64,000 bases of DNA, taken from contig CAYQXY010000026.1 of the NCBI GenBank assembly GCA_964421595.1, positions 15,723 through 79,722 of the forward strand. Direction: 5' to 3'. Position numbers and translations under genes: made by a program. The stretch is from PXAP01 sp964421595. GTDB taxonomy: Bacteria > Bacteroidota > Bacteroidia > Bacteroidales > PUMT01. The notes below the pieces were generated by a model. It was not told the DNA's origin. It did no database searches and saw only the letters and a program-made list of their open reading frames with translations. Shown piece by piece: positions 17,338 to 25,595 of this stretch. Every line of letters starts with the position of its first letter. Positions within the stretch are counted from its first letter, which is position 1.

Positions 17338-20300
17338 TTAAACACTTTTCAGAAAATTGTCATAGGCTCTCAGCAATGTGTCATACTGCAGCTTCAGATG
17401 GGTTAGCTCATTCCCCGAAAGGGTGGCTCTCTTCTCTTCCCTGCAGTACCTTGTCAGGCACTCGGTGATGCTATCGATATCTATTCCCTGTTTGTGCATC
17501 CGCTCCCTGAATTCGCCGGTAAAAGCCTTGCCTCCCAATATGCAGCTTAGCAGTCTGCAGATATCCTCTTTGCCGAACCCTCCGGGGCGATCGCCGGGTG
17601 TGGTGGGTGGCCTGTCGCCATACCACGGGTCGGAGGCTGTAAAGACGGCGGCTGTGCGGACAAGCTCGCGGGTATAACTCCTGCCGCGTATTGTTGTGCC
17701 GGAGGCCTTTATGAGGAATCTATATATGCCGCTCTGCATGGCTGTTGTCTTTGCGGCATACTCGCCGGGCCCTGTCATTGTAAAGTTGATGGTGCCCGTG
17801 GTTCCCTGGGGACTGGTAAGCCCGGCGGTTACTGAGGCAACGGTTTCAAGAGGTATGCCATACTGGGTCAGCATGACGGCAAGGTTGATTTCTGCACCGG
17901 GCTCATAGTGGTTCTGGCTGAGCCGGGCTTTCATTTTAACGCCAGACAGGGCGTGGACCAGCAGGGTGTAGGGCACTCCGCCATAATATGCAGAGGAGGG
18001 GTCTATGTTCCCGTGGCTTACTGTCATCCCTGTATGGCGACTGAGCTCATGGTGATACTTTTCGTTGATACGTAAAATGGCATGCCACTTGCCGTCGCGC
18101 TCTCCTGCACCGAGAGGCAGGGGCAAAGTAAGCCTGTAGAAGGAGACATTGCTCCCGTAACTGTAAGTCAGTCCGGGCATGGTAGCATTGTCTGACGGGC
18201 TTAGCAGATGGCCGCCTGGTGTTTCAAGGTGGAAGTCGATCAAATGGGGAGCGGGCAGCATGAGTATTATATCGCTGGTGATATCAGCCTCATTGAGAGT
18301 GAAGGGTATCCTGTGTTCCTGTCCCACAAACAGTTTCCCGTCGGGATCGACCACAACCTCCTCGTTGTTTACGCCTGCGAGGATTTGAAGAAAATACTTG
18401 GCCAGTTTGTAGATGCTGTCCTCGTCAAGTTCGTCGGTGAGCAGCAGGTATCCCCTGTTGTTATTTGTTATCGCCTCGAGTGCTTCGGGACGTATGTTGT
18501 GTGCCTTCCCCATTCCTATTGCAAACACCCTGTCGTTTATCTGGTCTTCAACCTCTTCAATCGACTTGGGCCGGTTCTCCTTGCCATCGGTAAATACTAT
18601 GATCGATTTGGAATCATATCCTGCTACCGGGTTCAGCCTTAGCTGTGCCCTCTCAATTCCGTTTCCGATGGAGGTCAGTCCGTCAGGATTGGGGGTAAAG
18701 CCGGATATAGCCGATCTGATAGTTGCCCTGTCGGTGTCAAAGGGTGTTGATGGTCCCAGGGGACCGGTAAAGGTGAGCACGTCATGGGCGTTATGATCGA
18801 ACGACACAATTCCCAGTCCGTTCCCTTCCTGAATGATATCTGCAAGGATATTAGCCGAGAACCTCAGCACATCGATCCTCTTTGATGATCCTATTCCTGA
18901 TGGGGCGTCCATGCTGCCGGACTGGTCCAGCGACAGCATGACGGCAGCCGTTTCCCTCCCGATGGTATTGGCCGTGATGGGTATGGTCCATTCCTGCTCG
19001 GTCTCGGGATTGGAAACGGTAACAGAGAAGCCGTCGGCCATTGTTATGGTATCTCCATCACTGGTACCGGTATAGGTTACCCACAGGTAAACTTCCCTTA
19101 CAAGGTTTGCATCAGGTGACGGACCTATCGACCGTGACAATCCAAATGGTGTGCCGAAGGTGCCACCGGGGGGTGTCATATTGAAATTTGCCGGCCAGAG
19201 GCTTTTCACATTGAAGCGGATCGCCCTTGCGGCGGTCTCTCCCTCAGGCACATCATTGAAATCGAGGTTTGTGGTGACCAGCTCTATATCCCACCCGGCT
19301 ATGCGCACCGCCACGGCAGTGTCTATCCGTCCAAACCCGTAGAAATCGCTGAACACCGGGGTGCCGTCATATACTGCCGAGTTGCTGGCATTGCCGTTTA
19401 TATCCTGCCAGCGGCCGTTGGCATTGTTTTCACCCGGATTTATTTTGATGGCTGTATTGCGCATGATATCGCGTACCTGGGTCCACGTCAATTGCGGATT
19501 GGCCGACAGCATCAGGGCTGCCGTTCCTGCACACAGCGGCGTGGCATGCGAGGTGCCGCCGAAATTGCTCCGGTAGTCATGCGGTGCAACAATAACATTG
19601 TTGCCGGCAAGATGATTGTTGAAAAGGTTCCTGTTCAGGGTAACCACACCTGTTGCATTGTTTATGGCATTTATGAGGTGTGACTCTGTAGCCCCGCTGC
19701 CCGGGTTTCTGAGCATGAGTGCCTGTCCGTTTGCCATACCGGCTGTGTTGTTCACGGTTACAGTGTTTGTCCCGGCATTGGCGTTGGCCGACAGGGTTGT
19801 CTGCACGGCGGGGCGTCCCGGGGTGCCGTGCCCCTCGGGGGCACATGTGTCAGTGGCAGCGAATGTACCGTAATTGGCGGGCGGGTTATGAAGAGGCGCC
19901 GTGCCAACAAATGCATCGTGGCTGGGTGCACAAAATTCAGTGGCTGCCCCGAAGTTACTGTAGTTCGCCCTGACCTCGGTAACCCCGTCATTGCCCAGTG
20001 ATGAGGCTGCTACAGAGAAGCACCGCTCGTACATGCCCCAGGGACGGTCAAATACAGTGTCGTTATTGCTGTTGTTATTGGCGGCAGAGAAAAAGAGTAA
20101 CACACCCCTTCCACCCCTTCCGCTGTCTGTCAGCGTGTCGAAAACGGTACTCATGGTACCCGATATAGCGCTGCCGGTTGAAGGATGTCCTATGCTGCTT
20201 GATATAACATCTGCGCCAGGGCTGATAGTATCGGGGAAGTTGTCGTCATCGTTTTCAGGATCCAGCCCGGCAGCCCACAGGTACATATCGGCATAGCCGG

Positions 20301-21741
20301 CTTCCGATCCGGGCCATGCCCTGCGGATTGCCAGTATCCGGCAGTTGCCGGCCACCCCTGCAACTCCCTCATTTGTTCCCGCTACTGCCGACGCATTATT
20401 GGTAAGAGCCGCCGCGGCACTTGCACAGGAGGTTCCGTGGCCACTGCTGCGGCTGTTATTGTTGGCCACCATGTTCTGGAAATCGAACGATCTGTATATC
20501 TTGCTTGTGCCGTTATTCACATTGCCCGTGAATTCGGGATTATTCGGATCAACTCCAGAGTCGACCACGGCAATTATAACATTGGCACGGCCAAAGGTTC
20601 GGTTGACATTGATATTCCTCAAAAACTGCCAGGCATCGGGCGTATTGAGTATCTGGTGGTCCCACTGCTCGGGAAACAGGAAGTCGGTCGGCGTGATGGC
20701 ATCTTCCTCGACAGTGAATACAACATTTGGTTCGGCAAACTCGACCCACTCCATTTCCGAGACCTTGTTCGATATCTCAATAACCTCATAGGTGGATGGC
20801 TTGCCTGTTGTGAGATGATAGAAATTACCGAGTGCCGAGATCCTGCGTTTTATCTTCAGCCCGAATTCTTTTGTTATATTCTGTATCACCTCCTCCCCTG
20901 CATGATCATCGAGCTTTACCATAATCTCTGAGGTAAGCAGAGTGGCATGCTTTTCGGTGAGCTTCAGCACAGGCAGCGCCATCACCATTTTTTCCCTTTC
21001 AATCTCTGCCATGATCCTGAGCCTCTCGCTTTTGGGCGTTCCTTTCGGGAAACTGGAGATAAAGATCCCGTTCTCAAGGTAAATCTCATGGTGCTCTTCA
21101 AGCTTCAGCTTGAATTTTCCGGCAATGGTCTGAGCCAGCTGCTCCCTCCCGGGAGGTTGTGCCTTCTTCCTGCCCCTTCCCTTCCGGGGAGGTTCCTGCT
21201 GTTCGGGTATAACCAGCGCCAGCCGCTCTTCATCGGGCTCATATGGGACTTTTACTTTTCCACGGTAATAATAAGGTGCCCCCTTTTTACGCAAAATAAA
21301 CAGCTCCCTTTGCTCGCCTGGCCAGTTTCGCCCTACATTACTCCCTGGCACACCTTGTCCGCCTTGCCCGCCATTCTCTCCTTGCGCCCACGGTCGACCT
21401 GGCCCCTGTCCACCTTCCCCAAATTGGCCGCCCTGTGCACCCTTCCCGCTCTGATCGCCCTTTCCGCTATGGCTACCTGGACCGCCCCTCCAACTCTGTC
21501 CGCCCTGCCCGCTTCCCTTTACAAAAATTTTCCTGCTCTCTTCTTCAAATGGTTTTCTGCTTACAGTTACCAGGTATCCTCCCCGGGGAATAACATTATC
21601 ATAAGTATAAAATCCCGTTTCATTAGTGCACTCCAGGTGGAATTCATCTTTGGCGGATTTAAGTATAACCTGTGCATCGGCGACGGCTTTACTGTTTCCA
21701 TCAAGCACCTGCACGATGAAGTTTTGATCTGTTTTTCTCAT
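17338..21741 (-). CDS. Subtilisin-like S8 protease fused to a von Willebrand A domain
   Basis: 1467 aa. Domains in order: a carboxypeptidase-regulatory-like beta-sandwich (about 5-70); a Gly/Gln/Ser-rich linker (about 75-135); a prodomain-like region (to about 375); and an S8 peptidase with Asp in VIIAVVDSGVD (about 392), His in SSGHGTSCAS (about 436), oxyanion Asn in FFSAANNN (about 557) and Ser in GGTSHATP (about 727). About 80 residues rich in Asn and Thr are inserted before the catalytic Ser. A VWA domain with an intact MIDAS (LDQSGSM, about 935) follows, then a beta-sandwich resembling the region after VWA in CLCA-type proteins, and a helical tail. All catalytic residues are present, so an active, metal-binding secreted protease is expected, yet no N-terminal signal peptide is visible. 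It is first in a three-gene operon. Confidence 0.9.
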   Translation of the reverse strand: MRKTDQNFIVQVLDGNSKAVADAQVILKSAKDEFHLECTNETGFYTYDNVIPRGGYLVTVSRKPFEEESRKIFVKGSGQGGQSWRGGPGSHSGKGDQSGKGAQGGQFGEGGQGPGRPWAQGENGGQGGQGVPGSNVGRNWPGEQRELFILRKKGAPYYYRGKVKVPYEPDEERLALVIPEQQEPPRKGRGRKKAQPPGREQLAQTIAGKFKLKLEEHHEIYLENGIFISSFPKGTPKSERLRIMAEIEREKMVMALPVLKLTEKHATLLTSEIMVKLDDHAGEEVIQNITKEFGLKIKRRISALGNFYHLTTGKPSTYEVIEISNKVSEMEWVEFAEPNVVFTVEEDAITPTDFLFPEQWDHQILNTPDAWQFLRNINVNRTFGRANVIIAVVDSGVDPNNPEFTGNVNNGTSKIYRSFDFQNMVANNNSRSSGHGTSCASAAAALTNNASAVAGTNEGVAGVAGNCRILAIRRAWPGSEAGYADMYLWAAGLDPENDDDNFPDTISPGADVISSSIGHPSTGSAISGTMSTVFDTLTDSGRGGRGVLLFFSAANNNSNNDTVFDRPWGMYERCFSVAASSLGNDGVTEVRANYSNFGAATEFCAPSHDAFVGTAPLHNPPANYGTFAATDTCAPEGHGTPGRPAVQTTLSANANAGTNTVTVNNTAGMANGQALMLRNPGSGATESHLINAINNATGVVTLNRNLFNNHLAGNNVIVAPHDYRSNFGGTSHATPLCAGTAALMLSANPQLTWTQVRDIMRNTAIKINPGENNANGRWQDINGNASNSAVYDGTPVFSDFYGFGRIDTAVAVRIAGWDIELVTTNLDFNDVPEGETAARAIRFNVKSLWPANFNMTPPGGTFGTPFGLSRSIGPSPDANLVREVYLWVTYTGTSDGDTITMADGFSVTVSNPETEQEWTIPITANTIGRETAAVMLSLDQSGSMDAPSGIGSSKRIDVLRFSANILADIIQEGNGLGIVSFDHNAHDVLTFTGPLGPSTPFDTDRATIRSAISGFTPNPDGLTSIGNGIERAQLRLNPVAGYDSKSIIVFTDGKENRPKSIEEVEDQINDRVFAIGMGKAHNIRPEALEAITNNNRGYLLLTDELDEDSIYKLAKYFLQILAGVNNEEVVVDPDGKLFVGQEHRIPFTLNEADITSDIILMLPAPHLIDFHLETPGGHLLSPSDNATMPGLTYSYGSNVSFYRLTLPLPLGAGERDGKWHAILRINEKYHHELSRHTGMTVSHGNIDPSSAYYGGVPYTLLVHALSGVKMKARLSQNHYEPGAEINLAVMLTQYGIPLETVASVTAGLTSPQGTTGTINFTMTGPGEYAAKTTAMQSGIYRFLIKASGTTIRGRSYTRELVRTAAVFTASDPWYGDRPPTTPGDRPGGFGKEDICRLLSCILGGKAFTGEFRERMHKQGIDIDSITECLTRYCREEKRATLSGNELTHLKLQYDTLLRAYDNFLKSV

Positions 21742-21997
21742 AATGAATTATTTAATTGGTTATGACTAACTGGCACATATCATAAGAATCTACACCTTTC
21801 CCGCGCGGGAACCCAGGTGCTGAAAAGAGAATCCTGAAGGATGGCTGCAGAAATTCAGAACAAATACTAACTTTAAAAGAGAACCAACATAAAATGACTA
21901 AAGAATCATTACATATGAGACCGGGTACACATAACTTAATTGCAACCCGCGAGATCGGTTTCCGGAGAAATGACCGAAAACCTGTCAATGTTGAATA

Positions 21998-22290
21998 TCC
22001 GGGATAAATACCTGAGAGCGATACCGTTTAAATAACCTCTGAGAACGAACTGGACAGATTACCTGACAAAGATTCCGGATTGATTACCTGAGATCACCCT
22101 GGATAAATTATTTGAGAACGGCCCTGGATAAAATGCTGAGAAAGACCCTGGATCAATTACCTGAGAGAAATCCCCGATTGATTTCCTGAGAACAACCTTG
22201 ATTAAATAACCTGAAAATTTCCCTGGTTAGGTTACCTGAATGTGATCCAGGGTAAATTACCTGAGAAGTCCCCGGTTAGATAATCTGATA
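21998..22290. repeat. About 12 tandem copies of a degenerate 25-bp repeat
   Basis: The unit is roughly GGATAAATTACCTGAGAA plus a variable C-rich part ending in CCCT. The CTGA core (TTGA once) recurs at 22012, 22039, 22063, 22088, 22112, 22136, 22161, 22186, 22211, 22236, 22261 and 22285, that is, every 24-25 bp except for one 27-bp step. It fills the non-coding space upstream of the subtilase-VWA operon (minus) and downstream of the DUF6089 gene. No long open frame spans it. The flanks 21742-21997 and 22291-22436 hold no recognisable gene. Confidence 0.85.
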
Positions 22291-22436
22291 AAATATTGTT
22301 TATATTTAATCTAATTAAATAGAAGCAAGTTAAAGCGGATAATTAAAAAAAGCAAATAATATTAAGATTAATTTTTAATTCCCTCTACTGACCGGCCGGT
22401 CCTGGATTTATCGGAGAAAACTTAGGAGAGAGCGTA

Positions 22437-23186
22437 CTACCTGATCACAGGCAATTCAGGGGGAAGATTTTTCCTTATCCTGTATACCAGTGTGATACTT
22501 GAAATATAGTAGATGTCATTTGCGGTTGAAGTGGGACTGGTAAAGCCATCGAGAAAATCATTGAAGGCATACCTTCCCCCTATCTCAAAGCCAATGTCAA
22601 TGAAGTTTCTAATTCCTATTTGCACGCCTATGCCGGCGGGAATTACCATCGTGAGGGGACTGTAACTGATATTGTCCCGCTCCTGCCGGGCCTGCAGCTT
22701 ATCATTGGGGTTTACATGGTATAAGACGGCCCCGGCCCCGCCAAAAAGAAAGGCCGATAGTGTTACATAATTCCTTACCAGCCCCTGGCGATCCACCCCC
22801 GATCCAACCGAAAGGTCCCTTAAGGGGTAAAATTCAAGCCTTGCTGTTGGTTCAAAAATTATTGTATTGAATATGTAATCCCTTGAATGGTTCTTGCCTC
22901 CGGTATCGCTGCCACTGAGCCATCCAAGTGCAGCTGTGCCATTGAAGGATATATACCTGTTGTAATTGTAGCGTATGCCACCGACGGCAGAAGGCCGGGT
23001 ACGCAATATGTCCAGATCTCTTATGCCATACCAGTTGTTTTCATGGGGCGTCCCCCCGATATCGCCGAAATATTTCGCCGATCCGATTCCGAGATGTACC
23101 TCCCAGGTCATGCTGCGCCAGCTTTGGGCTGATGCAGAAAAACCAGACATGAGAACCAGCAACAGGGGTAGCAGGTTTTTTAGCAT
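22437..23186 (-). CDS. DUF6089-type outer-membrane beta-barrel protein
   Basis: 249 aa with a clear signal peptide (MLKNLLPLLLVLMSGFSASA) cut before QSWRSMTW. The mature part has alternating beta strands ending in ISSITLVYRIRK, and the opening WEVHLGIGSAKYFGDIGG is typical of the Bacteroidota DUF6089 family of small outer-membrane barrels. Their role is poorly known. It stands alone, divergent from the RloA-like gene, and is GC-rich relative to it. Confidence 0.8.
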   Translation of the reverse strand: MLKNLLPLLLVLMSGFSASAQSWRSMTWEVHLGIGSAKYFGDIGGTPHENNWYGIRDLDILRTRPSAVGGIRYNYNRYISFNGTAALGWLSGSDTGGKNHSRDYIFNTIIFEPTARLEFYPLRDLSVGSGVDRQGLVRNYVTLSAFLFGGAGAVLYHVNPNDKLQARQERDNISYSPLTMVIPAGIGVQIGIRNFIDIGFEIGGRYAFNDFLDGFTSPTSTANDIYYISSITLVYRIRKNLPPELPVIR

Positions 23187-23366
23187 TAATAATTTTTTGG
23201 CGTTTTAGAGGCGAAAATATATAACGTGAAAAATGCCGAATTGTTAGATTAAATCCGAATTCTTTAAAAATATTAGTGATATTTTGATAAAGTTGTACGC
23301 AAGTGTGAGAAACCATCCTGCAACTAATTTTTTTCAGCAAATAAGTCTAATTCCAATTTTAGCGCT

Positions 23367-23390
23367 TATATTTGTAAAAAATTTACAAAT
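23367..23390 (+). promoter_or_regulatory. Promoter -7 element overlapped by a perfect 9-bp dyad
   Basis: TATATTTG (23367-23374) matches the Bacteroidota -7 consensus TAnnTTTG. Overlapping it is an inverted repeat, ATTTGTAAA (23370-23378), three A, then TTTACAAAT (23382-23390). It ends 12 bp before the start codon of the RloA-like gene. A repressor site controlling this defence operon is a reasonable inference. Confidence 0.6.
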
Positions 23391-23402
23391 TAAAAGACTA
23401 AA

Positions 23403-24662
23403 ATGATACTAGAAATTCGCCTTAGTAATTTTTTCTCAATAAAAGATGAAGTTACAATAGACTTTAGGGCAGCCAATATAAAATCTGCTAATGTAAAAGC
23501 ATTAAAGACTAATGTATTCGAACAGGATAAAACTGACATTTTAAAAACTCTGATAATATATGGCGCCAATGCCTCTGGGAAAAGTAATATCATTAAAGCA
23601 ATTCGCTTTTGTAACGCTATGGTATTTGAATCTCACAATCATAATGAAAATACCATTTACAATTTTATTCCTTTTAAATTTGAAAACTATAACAACAAAC
23701 CAAGCACCTATTTTATAAGGTTTGTCTTGAATGATATAGAATATGAATATTCATTTTCTATGTCCCGTACCTCTATAATCAAGGAAAGTTTATATTATTA
23801 CCCAAAAGGTCGTATAAAAGAGATTTTTACTCGTGATGAGAAACGGGGGAAAACTAAGAAAGAAAAATACACCTTTACTGATGTTATTAAGAGACCTTTT
23901 GATGTTGCAGAAAACACATCTGATAAGACATTATATATTTCTCGAGCAAGTCAAATGGATAGAGATTTAGCTAAAGAAATATTTAATTATTTTAATAAAA
24001 CCTTCATATTAAATTATTTAGGATTTGGGATTTCAGCAATTGAAAATATTACAAATATTAATAAACAGCAATTAATAGATGCACTTAAAATAGCGGACAG
24101 TGATATTGAAGAGGTGAAAATTAAAGTACTAAAAAAATCAGGAAAAAACATTCATGCTGATTTGACTAGTATGACTCTAAAAGTTGAAGATGTGGTGCAA
24201 GACCATTTGCAAATTAAAACCTATCACAAAACAAATCCCGGGGTAGCTTTTGATTTTCTTACTGAAGAGTCTCAGGGAACAATAAAACTATTTTTTATAA
24301 TGCTTACTCTTTTGGACGTTATTAAGAATAATAAGGTATTGTTGATTGATGAGATTGAGGATAGTTTACATCCAAAGATTATCGAATACATCTTTAATTT
24401 ATTCAGAGCTGGTGATAAAGCTCAATTACTTTGTACTACACACAATACTCAATTTCTTGACCTTAAAAAATTTCGCAAGGACCAGATTTATTTTGTCAAT
24501 AAAAGTATAAGTGGTGCTACTGATTTATATTCACTATATGATTATAGTGATTTCAGGGATACAATGGATTTAGAAAAAGCCTACTTGCAAGGGCGCTTCG
24601 ATGCAATTCCGATAGTTAATGATTCTTACAAACAGCTTAAAAGTTTGTTGAATGAAAAGTAA
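23403..24662 (+). CDS. RloA/AbiLi-like AAA ATPase
   Basis: 419 aa of the AAA_15/OLD-like ATPase class. The Walker A motif is GANASGKSN (about 54-62), after the N-terminal strand LEIRLSNFFSIKDEVTIDF. A QGTIKLFFIMLTLLD signature-like helix (about 290) is followed by Walker B KVLLIDEIEDSLHPKI (about 312) and the switch region LLCTTHNTQFLD. The C-terminus has no TOPRIM; that role is taken by the next gene, which overlaps by 11 bp. Such ATPase plus RloB pairs correspond to AbiL-type abortive phage-infection systems. The pair is markedly AT-rich compared with both neighbours, which suggests horizontal acquisition. The defence role is inferred from family and gene order. Confidence 0.85.
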   Translation: MILEIRLSNFFSIKDEVTIDFRAANIKSANVKALKTNVFEQDKTDILKTLIIYGANASGKSNIIKAIRFCNAMVFESHNHNENTIYNFIPFKFENYNNKPSTYFIRFVLNDIEYEYSFSMSRTSIIKESLYYYPKGRIKEIFTRDEKRGKTKKEKYTFTDVIKRPFDVAENTSDKTLYISRASQMDRDLAKEIFNYFNKTFILNYLGFGISAIENITNINKQQLIDALKIADSDIEEVKIKVLKKSGKNIHADLTSMTLKVEDVVQDHLQIKTYHKTNPGVAFDFLTEESQGTIKLFFIMLTLLDVIKNNKVLLIDEIEDSLHPKIIEYIFNLFRAGDKAQLLCTTHNTQFLDLKKFRKDQIYFVNKSISGATDLYSLYDYSDFRDTMDLEKAYLQGRFDAIPIVNDSYKQLKSLLNEK

Positions 24663-25203
24663 ACGTCAAGCATCGAAAGGAAAAAAAATAAATCCACATT
24701 TTTGGGTTTTTTGTGAAGGAGAAACAGAAGAAGCCTATATTAGGTTTTTGCGTTCCGAATATAGACTACCGGTTGAAATAATCCCTAAAGTTGCTGGTTC
24801 GAGTATTACTGAGCGTTTTATTAACTCATATAAAAAAGGAAAACCTGTTCACGAAAAAGACAAGGATTTTTTAATATATGATGCGGATGTCCCTGAAATT
24901 ATTGATAAATTAAAAAAGATAGATAATACTATTCTTGTCGTTTCAAATCCTGCAATTGAATTGTGGTTTTTACTTCATTACAAAAATCAGACAGCGGCAT
25001 TGTCAGGAGATAATTGTATAAGAGAATTAAGCAATCGGAATAGAAACAATTATAAAAAAGGGATAATTGACAATCCTCTAAAGTCAAAATTAAAGGAAAA
25101 GTGTATTGACGCCTGTAATCGTTCAAAACAACTAGAGTTATTTAAAAATCCTTCAACTAATGTATATATTTTGATTGAGACACTTGAAGAAGTAAAAAAA
25201 TAA
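24652..25203 (+). CDS. RloB/AbiLii-like protein (TOPRIM-type)
   Basis: 183 aa, RloB family. The N-terminus has the hallmark FCEGETEEAYI (about 19-29), the acidic motif of a TOPRIM-type nuclease fold, and a second acidic site in DFLIYDADVPE (about 73-83). NPAIELWFLLHY is the conserved RloB segment. It starts inside the last codons of the ATPase gene, so the two are probably translationally coupled and act as one complex. In related systems the ATPase restrains or activates the nuclease-like partner on infection; the target here is unknown. No terminator is visible after it. Confidence 0.83.
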   Translation: MKSKRQASKGKKINPHFWVFCEGETEEAYIRFLRSEYRLPVEIIPKVAGSSITERFINSYKKGKPVHEKDKDFLIYDADVPEIIDKLKKIDNTILVVSNPAIELWFLLHYKNQTAALSGDNCIRELSNRNRNNYKKGIIDNPLKSKLKEKCIDACNRSKQLELFKNPSTNVYILIETLEEVKK

Positions 25204-25373
25204 AATTGTAAAAACACCAGTATACACCCATGGCATATTGCATGCGGGTTTCAGCGGTATTCGAAGGTTTGTGGCTTGTGAAAAAGGTCGGTTGCACACC
25301 ACTTTATTTGGTTGCCCCCGAAGGATCACCCGATTATTTCTATTTATTTATGCCCAGGTTCATGGCAGATTCA
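25204..25373. other. Non-coding gap between rloB and the surE relic
   Basis: Part of the 388-bp stretch between rloB and the 1231-aa gene; the right part is occupied by the surE relic. I see no gene on either strand in this left part. Confidence 0.4.
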
Positions 25374-25595
25374 TCAGACCTGTTTTTCTGACCTCTGTAA
25401 AAGATACTCCTTATCAGTAAGATCAAGTATCATTGGCGTGATGCTTGTTTTTCCATGCCTGACAGCCCACCGGTCAGACCCCTCGTCTTCAGGCTCGAGG
25501 GGTATGACAGTAAACCAGTAATGGTCTCTTCCCATGGGGTCCTTATGTGCTACTACTTTCAGAAGTGTTGAAGTGGATACTGAAAAATGGTTTAC
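25374..25595 (-). pseudogene. C-terminal relic of a SurE nucleotidase gene
   Basis: A minus-strand frame open from 25595 to a TGA at 25374 encodes the end of a SurE-like protein. It has KDPMGRDHYWF, matching the DPxGxxxYW segment; then EGSDRWAV, matching EGTDxxAV; then SITPMILDLTDKE, matching the family's SITPLxxDLT. The N-terminal nucleotidase part with its Asp-Asp metal site is absent, because the frame begins at the end of the 1231-aa gene after a stop. An internal ATG at 25535 gives 53 codons, but no functional enzyme is expected. It is best read as a gene end left by an insertion or recombination. Confidence 0.7.

Noticed and set aside
20947..21765. 272-codon plus-strand open frame
   Set aside because: Antisense to the Gly-rich linker and N-terminus of the subtilase-VWA gene; Pro/Leu-rich shadow.
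21998..22290. CRISPR array
   Set aside because: Unit is degenerate, period is only 24-25 bp with no constant repeat plus unique spacer, and no cas genes lie near.
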